The position numbers and the translations under genes are program-made. A stretch of 64,000 nucleotides of DNA from positions 9,734,001 to 9,798,000 of the forward strand of contig CM034130.1 in NCBI GenBank assembly GCA_019914995.1. Reading direction: 5' to 3'. Shown one piece after another: positions 11,635 to 23,925 of this stretch. Position 1 is the stretch's first letter, and each line of letters opens with the position of its first letter. Source of the DNA: Acanthochlamys bracteata (Eukaryota; Streptophyta; Magnoliopsida; Pandanales; Velloziaceae). The notes below the pieces were generated by a model. The model saw only the letters and a list, made by a program, of their open reading frames with translations. It ran no database searches and was not told the origin of the DNA.

Positions 11635-12755
11635 CTCCACTTCAGATGCTTGTCCTTCAAATTTTCTTCAAATCCTGATTTCAGAATCAGAGAGCAATGA
11701 GATGCAATTCTCAAACTTAAAATCATGCAGATAAAGGTAAAGTAAGATCAAAGCAGAACAAACAAGGATCTGTGGATGGGGATGAGCCATCTATCTAACA
11801 GTAACTCAAATTTTTTTCCAATAACCAGGTACTCAACTCAAAACTATTTAAGCAACTTAGTCAGGTTGTTGACTTCAACAAACGTAAGCAAGAGAATAAT
11901 AGTGGAGATTCGTTATAATGGATATACAGGGAAGAGATCAGCATGAGTCACGACCAACCACCTACATTTACTATTGCTAAGCACATAGTATATGCATATG
12001 CATAGACAAAGAATTTAAGCAGAACATAGAGAGATGTTATGCAGGGCATGATCTTTTTATTGAATAAGTATTCAGAGGTTGGTACGACTGGAGATGCAAA
12101 AGGATACCATCTTTATTCTTTGTCAACTATATCTACGACCCTGACATCTGAAGACTCTTACAATAACAAAAGCAAGAAGTGGGTGCCAACAAAGAGAAAA
12201 CTACAGATGTAGACATACTTCGTTTTTACTTTTCACAAAGAAGGCAAACAAACTCTAATGCGGTCACTCAACAATCGAACAGCATAGAAATTAACACTAG
12301 ACATTCAGTAGAAGCCACAAATTTTACATAAGTATAATTTTTAAATGATTTTTCTGAAGTAAATAATAAAAAAATCACTTGGAGAGCAACTTATGCCCCA
12401 AAAATACATCACAAACCGCAGAAATTATAAATTTTTTTTACTATTCTGCTATAAAATAGCATATATTCGGAATGCTCGGGACTAGAACAAAGTGTTTCAG
12501 AGAAATCTGCATCTACATTATCCCAAAACCAAATTTCATGCAAAACCCAATTCAAAATTAAGAAAATAAAAACACGATCCTTATTACTCGCCGAAACTCC
12601 GCAACTGCGCTTGAAGCATGATAAAAAAAATCCCAGAAAACAAAGTCGACAAAATAGAGAATTACCAAAAACAAAAACCAAAATCTCACACAAAGATTGT
12701 TAACCAAAATCAATGTACATTTTGTTTTGAAGCATAATCGGGAATGGGAACTTAC

Positions 12756-12855
12756 GGTAACAGATTTTTATTTTGTCTTGGCTCGATAAATTTGCAGGAT
12801 TTCGCTTGTTCACTGATGAAGATGAAGAAGAAGAAGAAGAAAGCAAGGAGAGTGA
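12756..12855 (-). other. Likely 5' UTR exon of the GH3 gene
   Basis: On the minus strand a pyrimidine-rich leader with CTT repeats lies just below a TATA box and ends at a good donor (GTTACC|GTAAGTTCCC; donor at 12751-12755). A leader intron of about 1 kb would join it to an acceptor shortly before the ATG at 11634 (candidate AATCAG at about 11680). The 5' end is estimated from the TATA position. Confidence 0.5.
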
Positions 12856-12878
12856 GTGGAGAAGAAACGACTGTGTGG

Positions 12879-12888
12879 CTATTTATAG
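12879..12888 (-). promoter_or_regulatory. TATA box of the GH3 gene
   Basis: CTATAAATAG on the minus strand, about 30 bp upstream of the pyrimidine-rich leader exon. It is the best TATA match in this intergenic region and points toward the GH3 gene. Confidence 0.55.
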
Positions 12889-13140
12889 GAAGAAATCGAA
12901 GGGGTTAAATGAAAATTTTTGTGGGAAACTGGGAACGTGCGCTTTGTTTGTGGCGTTATTGGTTGAGGGCCCACTATGTTGGTGATTTGAGCTGTGTTTT
13001 CTTTTGTTGTTTTGGTAATATAAACAAATGCCGTTGAAACTTATTTAATTTACTTTTCAATATCGATCAGTAAAGTTTGAAAATTGCAAATCTACCATCG
13101 CATTTCTTCGCATACCTTTCACAAGTTACTTAAAAGTTTT

Positions 13141-13396
13141 AGGACGTGTTTCTTTGTAAAAATTAAAATTAAAATTAATTTTTTTTTAAATAAAATAAAA
13201 ATAAAGTTTAATATTTATATTTTAATAATTTTTGAAAATATATAAATTAAAAAATGTAATTATATTAAAAAATATATAAATAAAAAAATTAAAATTAATA
13301 TATAAAAATAAAATTTTAAATTTTTTATATAATTAAAATATATAAATTATTTAAAACTTAAAATCTGACGAAAGAACGTTTAAAACACGCTCGTAT
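13141..13396. repeat. AT-rich element with GTGTTT ends
   Basis: Starts AGGACGTGTTTC and ends AAAACACGCTCGT. Its interior matches that of the element at about 45412-45705 over much of its length, including a shared AATTATATTAAAAAATATA stretch, so the two are siblings. MITE-like. Confidence 0.5.
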
Positions 13397-13886
13397 TGAA
13401 CGTTTCGTCTTACTTGGCAATCATTTACTTTTATAATTGCAACAACAGCCCTCTTTTCTTCTTCACCTCCGCGACCGTTTTGGAAGATTATAAACAGTTT
13501 AGTGATAGTTTTGAAATAAATAAAATTTTCTAATGATATTTGATGATATTTATTATTTTTTAATAGCCAAAAAACTTTAAAATAAGCTGAAAAATAATAA
13601 AACTTATTTTTATTTTAAGTTTATTGAGAAAACTAGTACACATGTTTTCTGTATCTCTACTGTTATTACTGCCATTTAAACAAGTATTCCAAGTTTTTAG
13701 TGACCGTTGTAGTATGTCTATCTCAAGGAAAAAGAAAAAAATTAAACACAACGGCTAGTTACACATTACATAGCGTTGTTTGGAGTTTGGAGGTAATTGT
13801 TTGATTCCATGCCTTGCTCGAAATATATTTCTTTTATGGCGTTCATTGGAATTTACGGTAAATAATAACTAAGTTCATTATTATCC

Positions 13887-14126
13887 TTAGGACGGGTTTA
13901 CTTATCATTCAAAATCCACTTTTTTCAAATTATTTTTAATATATAATAAATATAAATTAAATATAAATTTTTTTATCAAAAAGATTTTTTCAAAATTGAA
14001 TTTATTTTTTTAACTTACTATTAATACAAAATATATATAATTTTTTTTAATATGTTTAATTTTTAATTTTATTTTGTAAACTTATTTTTAAAAAAGTGAG
14101 TTTACTTTTAAGTAAACACACCCTAA
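13887..14126. repeat. AT-rich MITE with GTTTACTT ends
   Basis: Starts TTAGGACGGGTTTACTT and ends AAGTAAACACACCCTAA, an inverted repeat of 17 bp with three or four mismatches. The interior is nearly all A/T. Same family as 58931-59180 and probably 54165-54435. Confidence 0.55.
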
Positions 14127-15394
14127 TAATAATTAGGTACATTATAAAAATATTTGGAAGTATTTTTAAAGAAAAATTTTAAAAATAGAAAATTTTTTTT
14201 AATTAATTTCATTATTTAACTATAAAATAGTAATAATTTTATATTTTTAAATTAAATACAAAAGTTTATTATAAAATATTATAAAAAGTTTATTAAAATA
14301 TGAGGTTGTTATTTTTTTATGACATTCAAAGCAAAGATGGGCTGTTTGGTATTTCATTCAAGCAAATTTTTATTAATTTTTTATTAACTTTTATTAATAA
14401 AAATATTCATTTATTTTAAAATTTTTATTTTATAAAGAATTTTCAAACAGCTAATAGCTGTTAGAATTTCGGAATGGGCCACAGCTTTTGAGAAGAATTT
14501 GATATTATAAATAGGCCGGACCTGATGTACGGCTATATCTATGGGTTGCTACTGTATAAAATCTGGAAAATTAATAGCTCAGTCAGCATATACAGAGCCT
14601 ACACTGCTCCAAATTCGACAAAATGCCATGTTTGATAGTTGAGCGTTGAAGTTGAAGCGAGTTTCTATGCAAACAAAATTTTCAACTGAATTTTCTAAAA
14701 CTAAGTTTAAATTAATAAGTAATATTTTTATATTATCTGTTGGGTGTGAAAGTGATTTGTGTATTTACTATTTGAAGTTTAGTTGAAAGTAAACTTTGAG
14801 CAAAAAAGTTTCCGAAAATGAAACATGTCTTTACTTAAATAAGACTTACTAAAATAAGAATTTATTTGAAAACAATATATTTAAATTATTTTTAAATAAA
14901 AACTTTATTTTATAGTGTGTGCGGATAAAATTAGTGCATTTATAAAATAAGGCAACTGTTATTCTAGATGGTCTCCATTAGAAAATTGAAGCCAAGGATC
15001 ATGACTTTCGCAAGAGGAAAAGCTAGAATAAGTAACACGCTTTAGAGGGCGTTTCCGAATGGTTAAAAAAATATTTTTAAAAATATTTTTATTTATTTTA
15101 AAAATAATTTTATTTTTATAAAAACTAATAAAAATAATAAAATTTTATAATATTAAAATTTTTAAATTTTTAAAAATTAATAAAAATTTTATTAAAAAAT
15201 ATAAATTTGAAAAGTTTACGTGTTTTCTTAGAACTGCAACGCAAAGCTGCTCTTCAAATGAATTCTACTGGGAAGAAAAGAGTGCGCCGAGCAAGTCTTG
15301 GATTGGTTCATACTCTGTACAGCTGAAGCAAAAGCATGAGGAATTGAAATGTCTTCAGATTTCCAGGCAGGTGGCTCTCGCTCTGTGTCAAAGC

Positions 15395-15850
15395 TAGGAA
15401 ATGGAATTCGAATTAAAGAAGAAACTCGAATCCCTGAAGTTGAAAATTTCAGGATGCAGACGCTAAAAGAAGGTTAACAGAATTAAGGTAGTTTTAGCAA
15501 TTGTCAATTTGAAGATAAACGGACCTCCTCGAAGAGCCAAGAATTTGCGAAAACTTGTTAATTGCTCGGGTCACTGAGGAGCGCAAGTACGCTGTAGAAA
15601 GAACTTCAGAATCACTGGATCCTAAGATTAAGTAATTTCCAGGCAGAAATAGATAGCCTTCACCTTCATTGAGGGAGGAGAACTCTTGTTAGAGGATCAG
15701 GAGACACTGGTGTTAATGAAAGAACAGGGCATGAAGGAGCTTGCCGACGTGTTGGTCGAATAACTAGAGTAAGATTTGAGGGATGCAGAGATTGACATGT
15801 GCGAGAAGAATGATAATGCAGCAATGTCAGGCTCTAACAACTGTGAGTCG
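15395..15850 (+). pseudogene. Decayed coiled-coil-like coding remnant, unrecognised
   Basis: Three short stretches read as charged helical protein (MEFELKKKLESLKLKI; RVTEERKYAVERTSESL; ETLVLMKEQGMKELADVLVE) but sit in different frames with stops between, inside otherwise AT-rich DNA. The GC content is higher than the flanks. No start, splice structure or family was recognised. It could be the relic of a coiled-coil protein gene, or chance. Confidence 0.3.
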
Positions 15851-16442
15851 TACCATTTCTAATAACGTACAATCAAAGCCTGGTGATACCGAAAGATATA
15901 TGATGGAATCGTAACGGTGTGTTTCAAACACAATCTTTTAATTTATTCTGTCAGAATAAAACTTAAATTTATTTCTAATTTACTTAAAAAAACAATTAAA
16001 TATACCTGGATTATGTACTTATGAAATCCGTTATTCATTATGTGGTAATTTTTATTTTACGTAGTTTGTGGATTGAGTTATTACCGTCGGCAGAAACTTA
16101 GCTATTTTTGCAAGCCTTAGGCAGCCGATGGTTTTGCCAGTTGGTTAGGTTTTAAATATAAAACTTCAGATCAAATCAGATACGTAACTGATTGATAATA
16201 TGCTATCAAAAATTTTGGTGGCGGAAAATGTCTTTAATTTAATTAATATTAATAGCTATATTAATATACAATTTTTGTAACTGTTTCTCTCTACTGTTCT
16301 ACGTACCTGATTATTAGTTGAAACAATTTCAAATTTCAAAATTCCTCCAAAACTTTTTGTGCTTTGTTAGTAGAGCTGGTCTGGTCCACACATGATCACG
16401 ACCAAGTTAATTTAAATCGGTTGGGAGCGTCAGTGCTCGTCC

Positions 16443-16669
16443 CATATGGCTTTTTATCAAAACTCTCTAAATTAAATTTTTTAAACACATTTTTAATATA
16501 AAATAAATTATTTTTATTAAAACTTTATTTTAAAAATTTTTAATTTTAGAATTTACTAATAGAAAAATAAAATATAACAATTTATTTTATTAAATATTTA
16601 ATATTTAATTTAATTTTTTAAACTTATTTTTAAAAAAATAATTTTAATCTAAAGTAAACACGCCATATG
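16443..16669. repeat. AT-rich MITE with perfect CATATGGC ends
   Basis: CATATGGC at 16443-16450 is matched by GCCATATG at 16662-16669, with GTAAACACG just inside the right end, as in the GTTTAC-type family. The interior is A/T-rich. It lies about 400 bp upstream of the GTD-binding-protein gene. Confidence 0.45.
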
Positions 16670-17067
16670 AGTCTTCTCTCTTTCTCCATGTGCAACACCA
16701 CCTAATAAAAAACAAGTGCTGTTTTCTTGTTTTCTCTCTCCTAATTTCCAATGACCAGATTCATCAAATCAAAATCAAAAGCTCTTGAAGCTCAAATTTT
16801 CTGGCTTACTTACTCCTTCAAATAATTGCGTTAACATCTCAAACGCGGGAAAACTCCCAAAAACTGTTTCCTGAATTGAGTTTCTGATATTTGGATTCCA
16901 TTTCCAATTAATTCCTTCCAGTTTTAGCTTCTCCGTTTCTTCCGCTCCCCTGCTATTCCATTCTCCGTTCAATTCCTCGTTCTCCGTTCTTTCTTCTACT
17001 TCTTCCCTGATGCAGACCATGAGGAGAAGAAGAAAAAGGCTCTAGAAGAAGAAGATTCCATCTATCA

Positions 17068-19612
17068 ATGGAGGACGACCCACCGGGTGGGTCGGTGGCC
17101 GCTGCCTTAACGAGGAGTTGCTGTTCCTGCGACTGCCCTTACTGCAGCAGCAACACAATAACCACCACCACCGGTAGTGATGTTCCTCGTAAAATTCGCA
17201 TTGGTCCGGCGTCGGAGGTCTACGTTCTTCGTGAAACCGTTCGTTCTCTTCAAGGTGAGCTCGAAGCCGAGCGCTCCGCTTCCTCCTCGGCGGCGACGGA
17301 GGCCATGTCGATGATTCTCCGCCTTCAGAGAGAACGCGCCGACGCTTTGATGGATGCCAGACAGTTCCGCCGCCTTGCTGATGAACGATTCTCTCATGAC
17401 CAGCAGGAGATTGCTCAGCTCAATGATCTCCTCTTCCGCAAGGATCTACAGATCCAATCTCTTTCGCTTCAGCTACGAAATCAGCCGCAAACTTTCTCCG
17501 ACGGGAACTACCCTGTTTTACGCTGCGCTGGCGATTTTGATTCACCGGACGAAGATTTGGATGCGATTGAACAACGGATTGGACGGTTGGAGAGGTCGTC
17601 GTCGAATTGTTGGTCGGAGGAGAAGAATATAATCTCTCATCATAGGAGATCGTCACTTGAGAGCTTTGGGGGACCTTGCTCGCCGCTATCTCTCGCACAT
17701 GATCCTGCGTTTGTTGAGAGTAGTGATGTCGCCGATGATGCTAGGGTCTGCACGGTGGATGCTGTGCACGGTGCGCCGGAGGATTATGTTGGGACGCCGA
17801 GGGAGAGGAATGTTAAGCAGAAGGAGAAGGGGGATGGAGGGGATGAGATTAGGAGACTTTACGCGAGGCTGCAGGCATTGGAGGCAGATAGGGAGTCCAT
17901 GAGGCAGGCCATCATCGCAATGAGCACGGACAAGGCGCAGGCTGTGCTGCTCAAGGAGATTGCTCAGCAGCTCTGCAAGGAGCCGCAGATTCCAGAGCGG
18001 AAGATCGTCCGCATGCATCAGTCGTTCGTCACCAGATTCTCTATCGTAACTGCTCTCAAGGTATATAACTTTGTTGTCATGCGTTAACATTTTTGTTCGA
18101 GAGCAGCTAGTTTCAAGTAGTTCTATAATCTTGAAATAGCCAACACATCAATGCAAGATAAACTCTAAATTCCTACGTGTATGTCCATTGCATCCATAAA
18201 AATAGCACCATTATGCCGTCCAAGAGCAGAACTCTAGCATCTATGTTAGTTATTTATGTGATGCTGTGGTATGTAGCTATCGGATTTTTCGACAAAACCA
18301 TCACCATCAGTCATGACAGTATAACAGCACAACTTAACCTGGATGTGAAATGCACAATGAAATTGATATGATTTTTTGCTGGCTTGGAAATAATTACTGG
18401 CAGATGATGCTGAATTCAGGAGAGGTAGATCTAGGCAAGATACATCCCTGTGAAATTGATGAGAATAGACTATACATGAGAGGACTATGCTACTAGAATT
18501 CTGTGCTACATAATTCAGATTCTAGTATATGAAGGAGGTGAATTGTTACAGGCAACTACCAATGATGGCTGAGAAAATTGAGGTAGTTATCCATTAAACT
18601 TGTTCTGCAATGCTGATAACTTTTTCATGTGTTGGTGGCAAATCAGAGGTCCATGAGGAGTTTGGCCCAAGCAAAAATGGGGTTGGTGGGTTTGATTGTA
18701 TCTTGATGATAGTATGGTCCAAGCAGACATGTTTCAAGTCTTATGGTTTAGCTAAAGTTATATCTACTGAACCAGATTATCCTTCTCTAATCTCACAGGA
18801 GTTGAATTGTCAACTATTTATTCTCTTCATTGCATAGCTATTCTGTTAAAATTGATGGACGTTTCTATTGGCCAAAGTTCATATTCTTTCTGAAACCTAT
18901 TGGTACTGACTTGTAAGTGCTGCTAATAATTCAGGCTAGCATACAGTTTTCTTTTGTGCTTGTTACCTATTAAGAACAACAGATTTAGTACATATGCACA
19001 AGGGTCTTGTATCAGCAGATGAATGATTTCATAACATTTGAAACCTAATGACACGAGCATTATAAATAAACTTGATTGGATATCTTAATACCAATTTGTA
19101 GGTGACAAGTCTGATTACATTTGAGATCCTGCCCTTTTAGTGGTCTGGTGACTTTGTTTCAAGCAAATTTCGGTTTTAACAAATTCTGGACTGCGCTGCT
19201 TTTAGTCCTCAGGTTTTTTGTTCACCATTGTTTATGTTTGCCTATAGCTCATTTACATATGATTTCTTTAGAACATGGGTTTTCTCATATGTAGTTATGT
19301 ACAATCATATTAAAGTTGAAACTTGTGTACATTCTCATACATGTGATTCGACTGCAGTGGGTCTTCTCATTTTTTTTCTGGAGGAAGAGATCTCGAATCA
19401 GGTAGGGAGTTTCATCTAAATTCATTAGTTGTTCCTGTTGTGAGTTTGCCTTATGTAAGATCCCAGTTTCCTTTCTAAATGTATGGTATGATTCTCTTAG
19501 GCACCCATTTGGACTATCTAGTGGCAATGTTGGACTGTTGCTTCTGCTGGAGAAGTCCCCCCATATGCGGCAAAAGAGATTTCTATCAAGATCACAGAGA
19601 CAGCTTCAATGA
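17068..19612 (+). CDS. GTD-binding (DUF593/zein-binding) domain protein, MyoB-like
   Basis: Three exons fit in phase: 17068-18060, 19358-19401 and 19501-19612, about 382 residues. An N-terminal Cys cluster (CCSCDCPYC) is followed by a coiled coil at about 50-150 (YVLRETVRSLQGELEAERS to LNDLLFRKDLQIQSL), the core of the GTD-binding domain that holds the globular tail of class XI myosins. A second coil (RRLYARLQALEADRESMRQ) follows near 270. The short second exon encodes WVFSFFFWRKR, a hydrophobic stretch next to basic residues, and the last exon FGLSSGNVGLLLLLEKSPHM, conserved in this subfamily as I recall it. MyoB proteins act as vesicle-bound myosin receptors; a cargo-adaptor role is inferred. 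The 1.3-kb first intron is large for this gene. The ATG at 17068 follows an in-frame leader without an earlier ATG. Confidence 0.85.
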
Positions 19613-20248
19613 TCTCCTTTGCGCAACTGTGTCAAATCTGTAGAATTCATGTGGGCTTATTTGTGTTTAGGAATGCCTGTTAAGACTGGTAACCAGCTAT
19701 GGATGATCTAATTCTGGTTGGAAAGATATGCATCTTTGTGATTCTAGTTCTGAAAGGCCATGTTCCATTATCTTGAATCTTTCAGAACTTTTAACATGTT
19801 CAGTATGCAGTTACATGCAGTTGAAGGTTGATCACATGTAGTAATCCTTTAAGATTCAGGAAAGGGCTGTTGTGAGTTTTCTAGTAGTTCATGTAGCAAC
19901 TTACACCTACCGTAGCCATGAAGTGTGTGGTGGGATTGTTCATCTTGATTGGGTCTTGCTGCCTTTGTGTTGATGGGCGTTTCTTCCATTTTGTGTTTTA
20001 CTTTTAATAGAAATTAAATCGAAAGTCTTCTCGGGAAGAATGTTTAGTTTGGTTTTACTGATGCTTGTTCTTATACGTAAATGCTAACAGGCATATAGTT
20101 ACGGTCAGGAACAGACCAAGTCATCTTATATTCTACCGCTTCTCACTGGAAAATACAAAGGCGCTACGTTACATATCTGCTGTCGGCAGTACGTAGACGA
20201 AAGAAGCAATTGAGCAAAGATGTCTTCTTCTTTGCAGCAGCGCTTCAT
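19613..20248. other. 3' UTR and spacer
   Basis: Downstream of the GTD-binding gene. No coding pattern is seen. Confidence 0.4.
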
Positions 20249-22410
20249 CTACCATCCTTCCCCTTTTGTGGCAGCAATGACCCTCTTCACTTTGGCATCC
20301 AAAGCTGGTCTCAGTCTCGAAGAAGGAAGCTGCTGCTGATGTCATAACAAAATAACAAATAAAGCTGAAGTTTCCGAGCAGGTCAGGGATGCTTCTGATA
20401 CTCGATAAACAGTAATCTAACTTCCAGGAGCAATGGCTTCAATAAAGTACTCTTTGATCGGTTCTCCAGGCAGGGTAATTCATCCAAATAAAAACAAAAC
20501 GAAACTTCCTTAGGAACCTTCAGAGTGCAAGGATGAGCCAATCATGTCAGAGCTCATCTAAGATTGTTCCCACTTACAAGTTACAAGACAAATTTTTCTG
20601 AGGTACATCTTTCTAGTTTCAGCAGAATTGTCCATTAAGAATTATTAAACAATTCGTAAGGTTGAGGGTTGAAATTTATTTCAGCAGTTTCTGGTCTCAC
20701 AGTCTACAAAGAGAACTCGAATCCTCCTTGTGTGTGCACAGTGACAGATCCACTAAGCTTCATTTCTTCAGCCTTCTTCCCTCCAGCTTCAGAGAGCAGC
20801 TCATCAACTGTACCAGGGCAGGTCGCTTCCATGGCATCCTGAACTTCTCATATACTTCACTCTGTCCTTGCTTCCAGATACAAGTTCCTTCGCATTGGCT
20901 TCTTGATGAACTCCGGCACATTCAATGAATTCCTCCTGTTTAATGTGTTTTTAGTTCAAAACACGACCTCATTTACTTTATCTGAACAGAGATTTGGACA
21001 TAACAGGCCAGCTCATTGTGATATTCAAATAGAGATGAAAACAACAAAATCTATGCAGAATTCGATATTTTTACATGGGGAAGGCCTGCAGAACATGATT
21101 TACAAGAAACTCTCAGAATAAAGGCATAGGGTGAAACTCCTGCCTGATAACCTTTGGGGTTCTTCTCATGTAATTTACATGGACAATGGAATTCTCTGCA
21201 GATGGATGTCGCTGACAACTTGTGAGAAATCAGGATTTTCTGGCATGCATGCATGATCGACTGGAAACCTGTATCAGTACAGTGGATGCATTCATAAACA
21301 TGTTGATAGGAGCTAATGAATGAATGCTGTAGACCTATACTGTTCATTTTGGAAAAAAATGAATTGTTAAAATGGGAGCATTCTAGCATCAGTTGAGGCC
21401 TACAAGAGATTGGCCTCTTCCTTCCGTAGCTTTCAGCTCCATCTCATTTATGATGGCTGAAGTCAAGAAAGTTTCAGATATGAAGCATGTCCACACGGAA
21501 CGGCAGCAGCACAACTTGGTTCTTAAAAACATTTGTACAATACAAAGCATAGCTTTTACTTTAGCCTTATCCCTCGACTCATGTTGTAATGAGTTGCAGA
21601 AAATGTTTACTGAGGCTAACACTGCAGCAGGGAATCGTTTGGTACAGTAAAAATTTTCATATTATGTTAATCATTGGTCTGATGAAAAGTGATATTTAAT
21701 GTACTAAGGCTTTACACAGAGGTACTTAAATTCCCTTGATGCTGTAAATTAGCAAGAGAGTAACGTAACCTGATTCTTGCGTACGATGTTTCTGTCAAGC
21801 AAGTGACAACCTTCGAGGTACGTTTCCTTTGCTGTCGATATCTTTTTGTGGAAAAGAAACCAGTGAGTGCTTATCTTGGTTGCAATCCCTTTACTGAGAA
21901 CGAAAGAATGGTGCATTGCAGACTATTGGATACTGCCATCTGCTAAATATGTTAAACGTCTTTTGCAGTCTTTAGCAGCAGCCGTGAAACCTGTTTTGTT
22001 GTACTACTAGTTCATCTTCGATATGCTTTAAACTGAATGCACCACGCCCCGGATGGAGAGCGGTCGTCGGTCTCGAGTCTCAGAGAGGTTGACCGGAGAA
22101 ATATTGGTGTCCATTCGACAAAATGCACGGACGAGGAGGTTCATCCTTTCCTGGCCATTGGTTTTGTGAGGGTTGGTCACTTTCAACGAAATTACAAATG
22201 TCAGTACCTTACCATGTATAAATAACTTGCCCTGCGGAGTCCGGCACTCGTTACCTGCTTGCTCTTTCTGTCTGCTAACTAATTGAATTCCATCACCCAA
22301 TTCGTTCAGATTACAGAGACTTCTCGAATCATGGTCATGACTTTTGTTGTTACAATCCTGAATCAAGTCACTCAGATCAGCCACTTTCTCACGTAAAGGA
22401 TGTTGAAATG
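20249..22410 (-). other. Scattered coding-like pieces, unrecognised; split or decayed gene
   Basis: Several minus-strand stretches read as good protein and often end at splice donors or stops: 22405-22255 (LREKVADLSDLIQDCNNKSH to LGDGIQLVSRQKEQAG, donor GTAACG); 21845-21770 (STAKETYLEGCHLLDRNIVR, then KNQ and a GTTACG donor); 21280-21165 (DHACMPENPDFSQVVSDIHL); 20935-20860 (LNVPEFIKKPMRRNLYLEAR); 20850-20704 (EVQDAMEATCPGTVDELLSE to a stop after GGFEFSL); 20470-20417 (LPGEPIKEYFIEAIAPGS, stop); and 20336-20249 (RPALDAKVKRVIAATKGEGW, stop). I could not join them in one consistent phase, and two in-frame TGA codons separate the fourth and fifth pieces. The family is not recognised. A plus-strand frame at 21444-21650 is also plausible. 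Treat this as a possible gene or its remains, not a model. Confidence 0.35.
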
Positions 22411-22971
22411 TTCCTAATTATTTGTTTATCAAATTTGGGTGACTGTTTATATCAACCTCTACTCTTCAATTAGCTTTTTGAGTTCAATTTTATCCATAAC
22501 CTATCTAGAGTCGGTAACATGTGAGATATTTGTAAGTACTTTTGAAAAAAAAACATATTTTATTTTTTATCTCAAAAGAATAATAAGAGTAAATAATTAT
22601 AAGATCTCACAAAGTAAATATTTAAAAATTTTATTAAAAAGTGTAAAATAAAAATTTGGAATGAAAAAAATTTATGTAATGCTAAATAGCATCTTAATTA
22701 TGTTATATAAGTAAAAGATGAAGGAAAAAGAAAAGTAGAGGAAGCTCACAAGTAAATGAAGATAGCGTCCAGGTTCAGATGTAAAAGACAAAAAGAAGCT
22801 TTGTATCATGTGTTGCAACAACAAATGAACTTTTTTATATTTACGTTCACAAATTAATCTTAAAACTTACTAATAATTCATTTTTCAAAAATTCACTTTC
22901 TACACTTTTCGAATCATTTACCAACAATTAAACGCACTCAAGCTGAGTTAAGGATTGCTTATAAGAGCGTT

Positions 22972-23140
22972 TCAAAAACTCTTTTTAATTTACATTTTCG
23001 AATAACTTTTTTATAAAATTTATTTAAAATTTTATTATGTTAAAATTTATTTAACATAATAAAATTATTATTATTATTTTAAATTAAAAACATAAAAATT
23101 CATTTTTTGAAATAAAAAAATATATTTTATAAGTACCGTC
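22972..23140. repeat. AT-rich GCGTTT-type element
   Basis: Left end GAGCGTTTCAAAAACTC; right side ends in TTTTATAAGTACC. The interior is A/T-rich and shares the TTATAAAATTTATTTAAA pattern with the other copies. Confidence 0.4.
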
Positions 23141-23461
23141 AGTTAGGAGCTGAAATGGAAAAAGAAGCATAGTGAGGATGAGACAGAAATAGATTGTGTG
23201 GAATCAAACAACCCGGCGGCGGCTCTTCCTGCATGACAAGTAACATAGTTGTGTGAGGGTATGTACCACACGCTCTGTTACATATATGGTACCTGAAAGT
23301 AATCAACAATCTTCTGTTGTCACTATATTTGCATGATATCTACATCTCTGTCTTATAAACTTTTTAAGGAAATAGAATAAAGATGAAAAAAGGAAGCTAA
23401 AGAGAAGAATTACTTTGCCCTCCAATATTTAAAGAAAACTTTTGATTTCATGAATGGATTC

Positions 23462-23622
23462 AAACTGATTTTTATTTTTTATTTCATATTTTTAAATATA
23501 TTTTTTATAAATATATTAAAGTTTTATTTTTTTTAATTAAAAAAATAAAATTTATTTTAAAAAAATAAAAATATTTTTTATTTAAAAAAATTTAATTTTA
23601 TAAGCATTTTTAAACGCTCTCG
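23462..23622. repeat. AT-rich GCGTTT-type element
   Basis: Right end TTTTAAACGCTCTCG preceded by TTTATAAGCA, the same end as the element at 30763-30993. The left end is less clear. Confidence 0.4.
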
Positions 23623-23817
23623 TATAATAGCTCAGGATCAGGATAACTGAAAACATATTATAATTACAACTTTATCATCAATATAACATGCATGAAAATT
23701 TCCTAATAGATTATCCTAGATTTCCAGTTTTTGTTGATGAACATACATAAGAAAGAAAGAAAGAAATCATCTGAGGAAGATGAAGAAGGTGTTAAAGGTA
23801 ATCTGTTTCATCATGGG

Positions 23818-23925
23818 TTACCTGGAGTACACGACGTCCATCAACATCAAGGCAACTGCCAGCTTCAACTTGTACAAGTTGTAAGTGTGTGCTCTGTCGG
23901 TCCTCAGTCCAGTAGCTACTGTCAG
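23818..23925 (-). pseudogene. Orphan last exon of a possible membrane protein
   Basis: On the minus strand a polypyrimidine tract and CAG acceptor lead into a 35-residue frame ending in TAA: LTVATGLRTDRAHTYNLYKL, then KLAVALMLMDVVYSR. It reads like the end of a transmembrane protein. No upstream exons were found on this strand before the ABCG22 gene begins. It may be a fragment left by a duplication, or a chance frame. Family not recognised. Confidence 0.3.

Larger units (their letters stand above)
12889..17067. other. Repeat-rich spacer
   Basis: Four kilobases with no intact gene. It holds several AT-rich inverted-repeat elements (13141-13396, 13887-14126, 16443-16669 and less clear ones near 14340-14460 and 15046-15215) and a decayed coding-like patch at 15395-15850. 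The last 250 bases are pyrimidine-rich leader of the next gene. Confidence 0.6.
22411..23817. other. Repeat-rich spacer
   Basis: AT-rich, no gene seen. Holds inverted-repeat elements at 22972-23140 and 23462-23622. Confidence 0.5.

Noticed and set aside
17354-17902. Frames overlapping the first exon of the GTD-binding gene on both strands
   Set aside because: They are shadows in GC-rich coding sequence: Arg/Ser-rich and without splice support or motifs.
22037-22225. Plus-strand 62-codon frame (start of a possible new gene)
   Set aside because: No acceptor or promoter; overlaps the uncertain minus-strand pieces and has no recognisable character.
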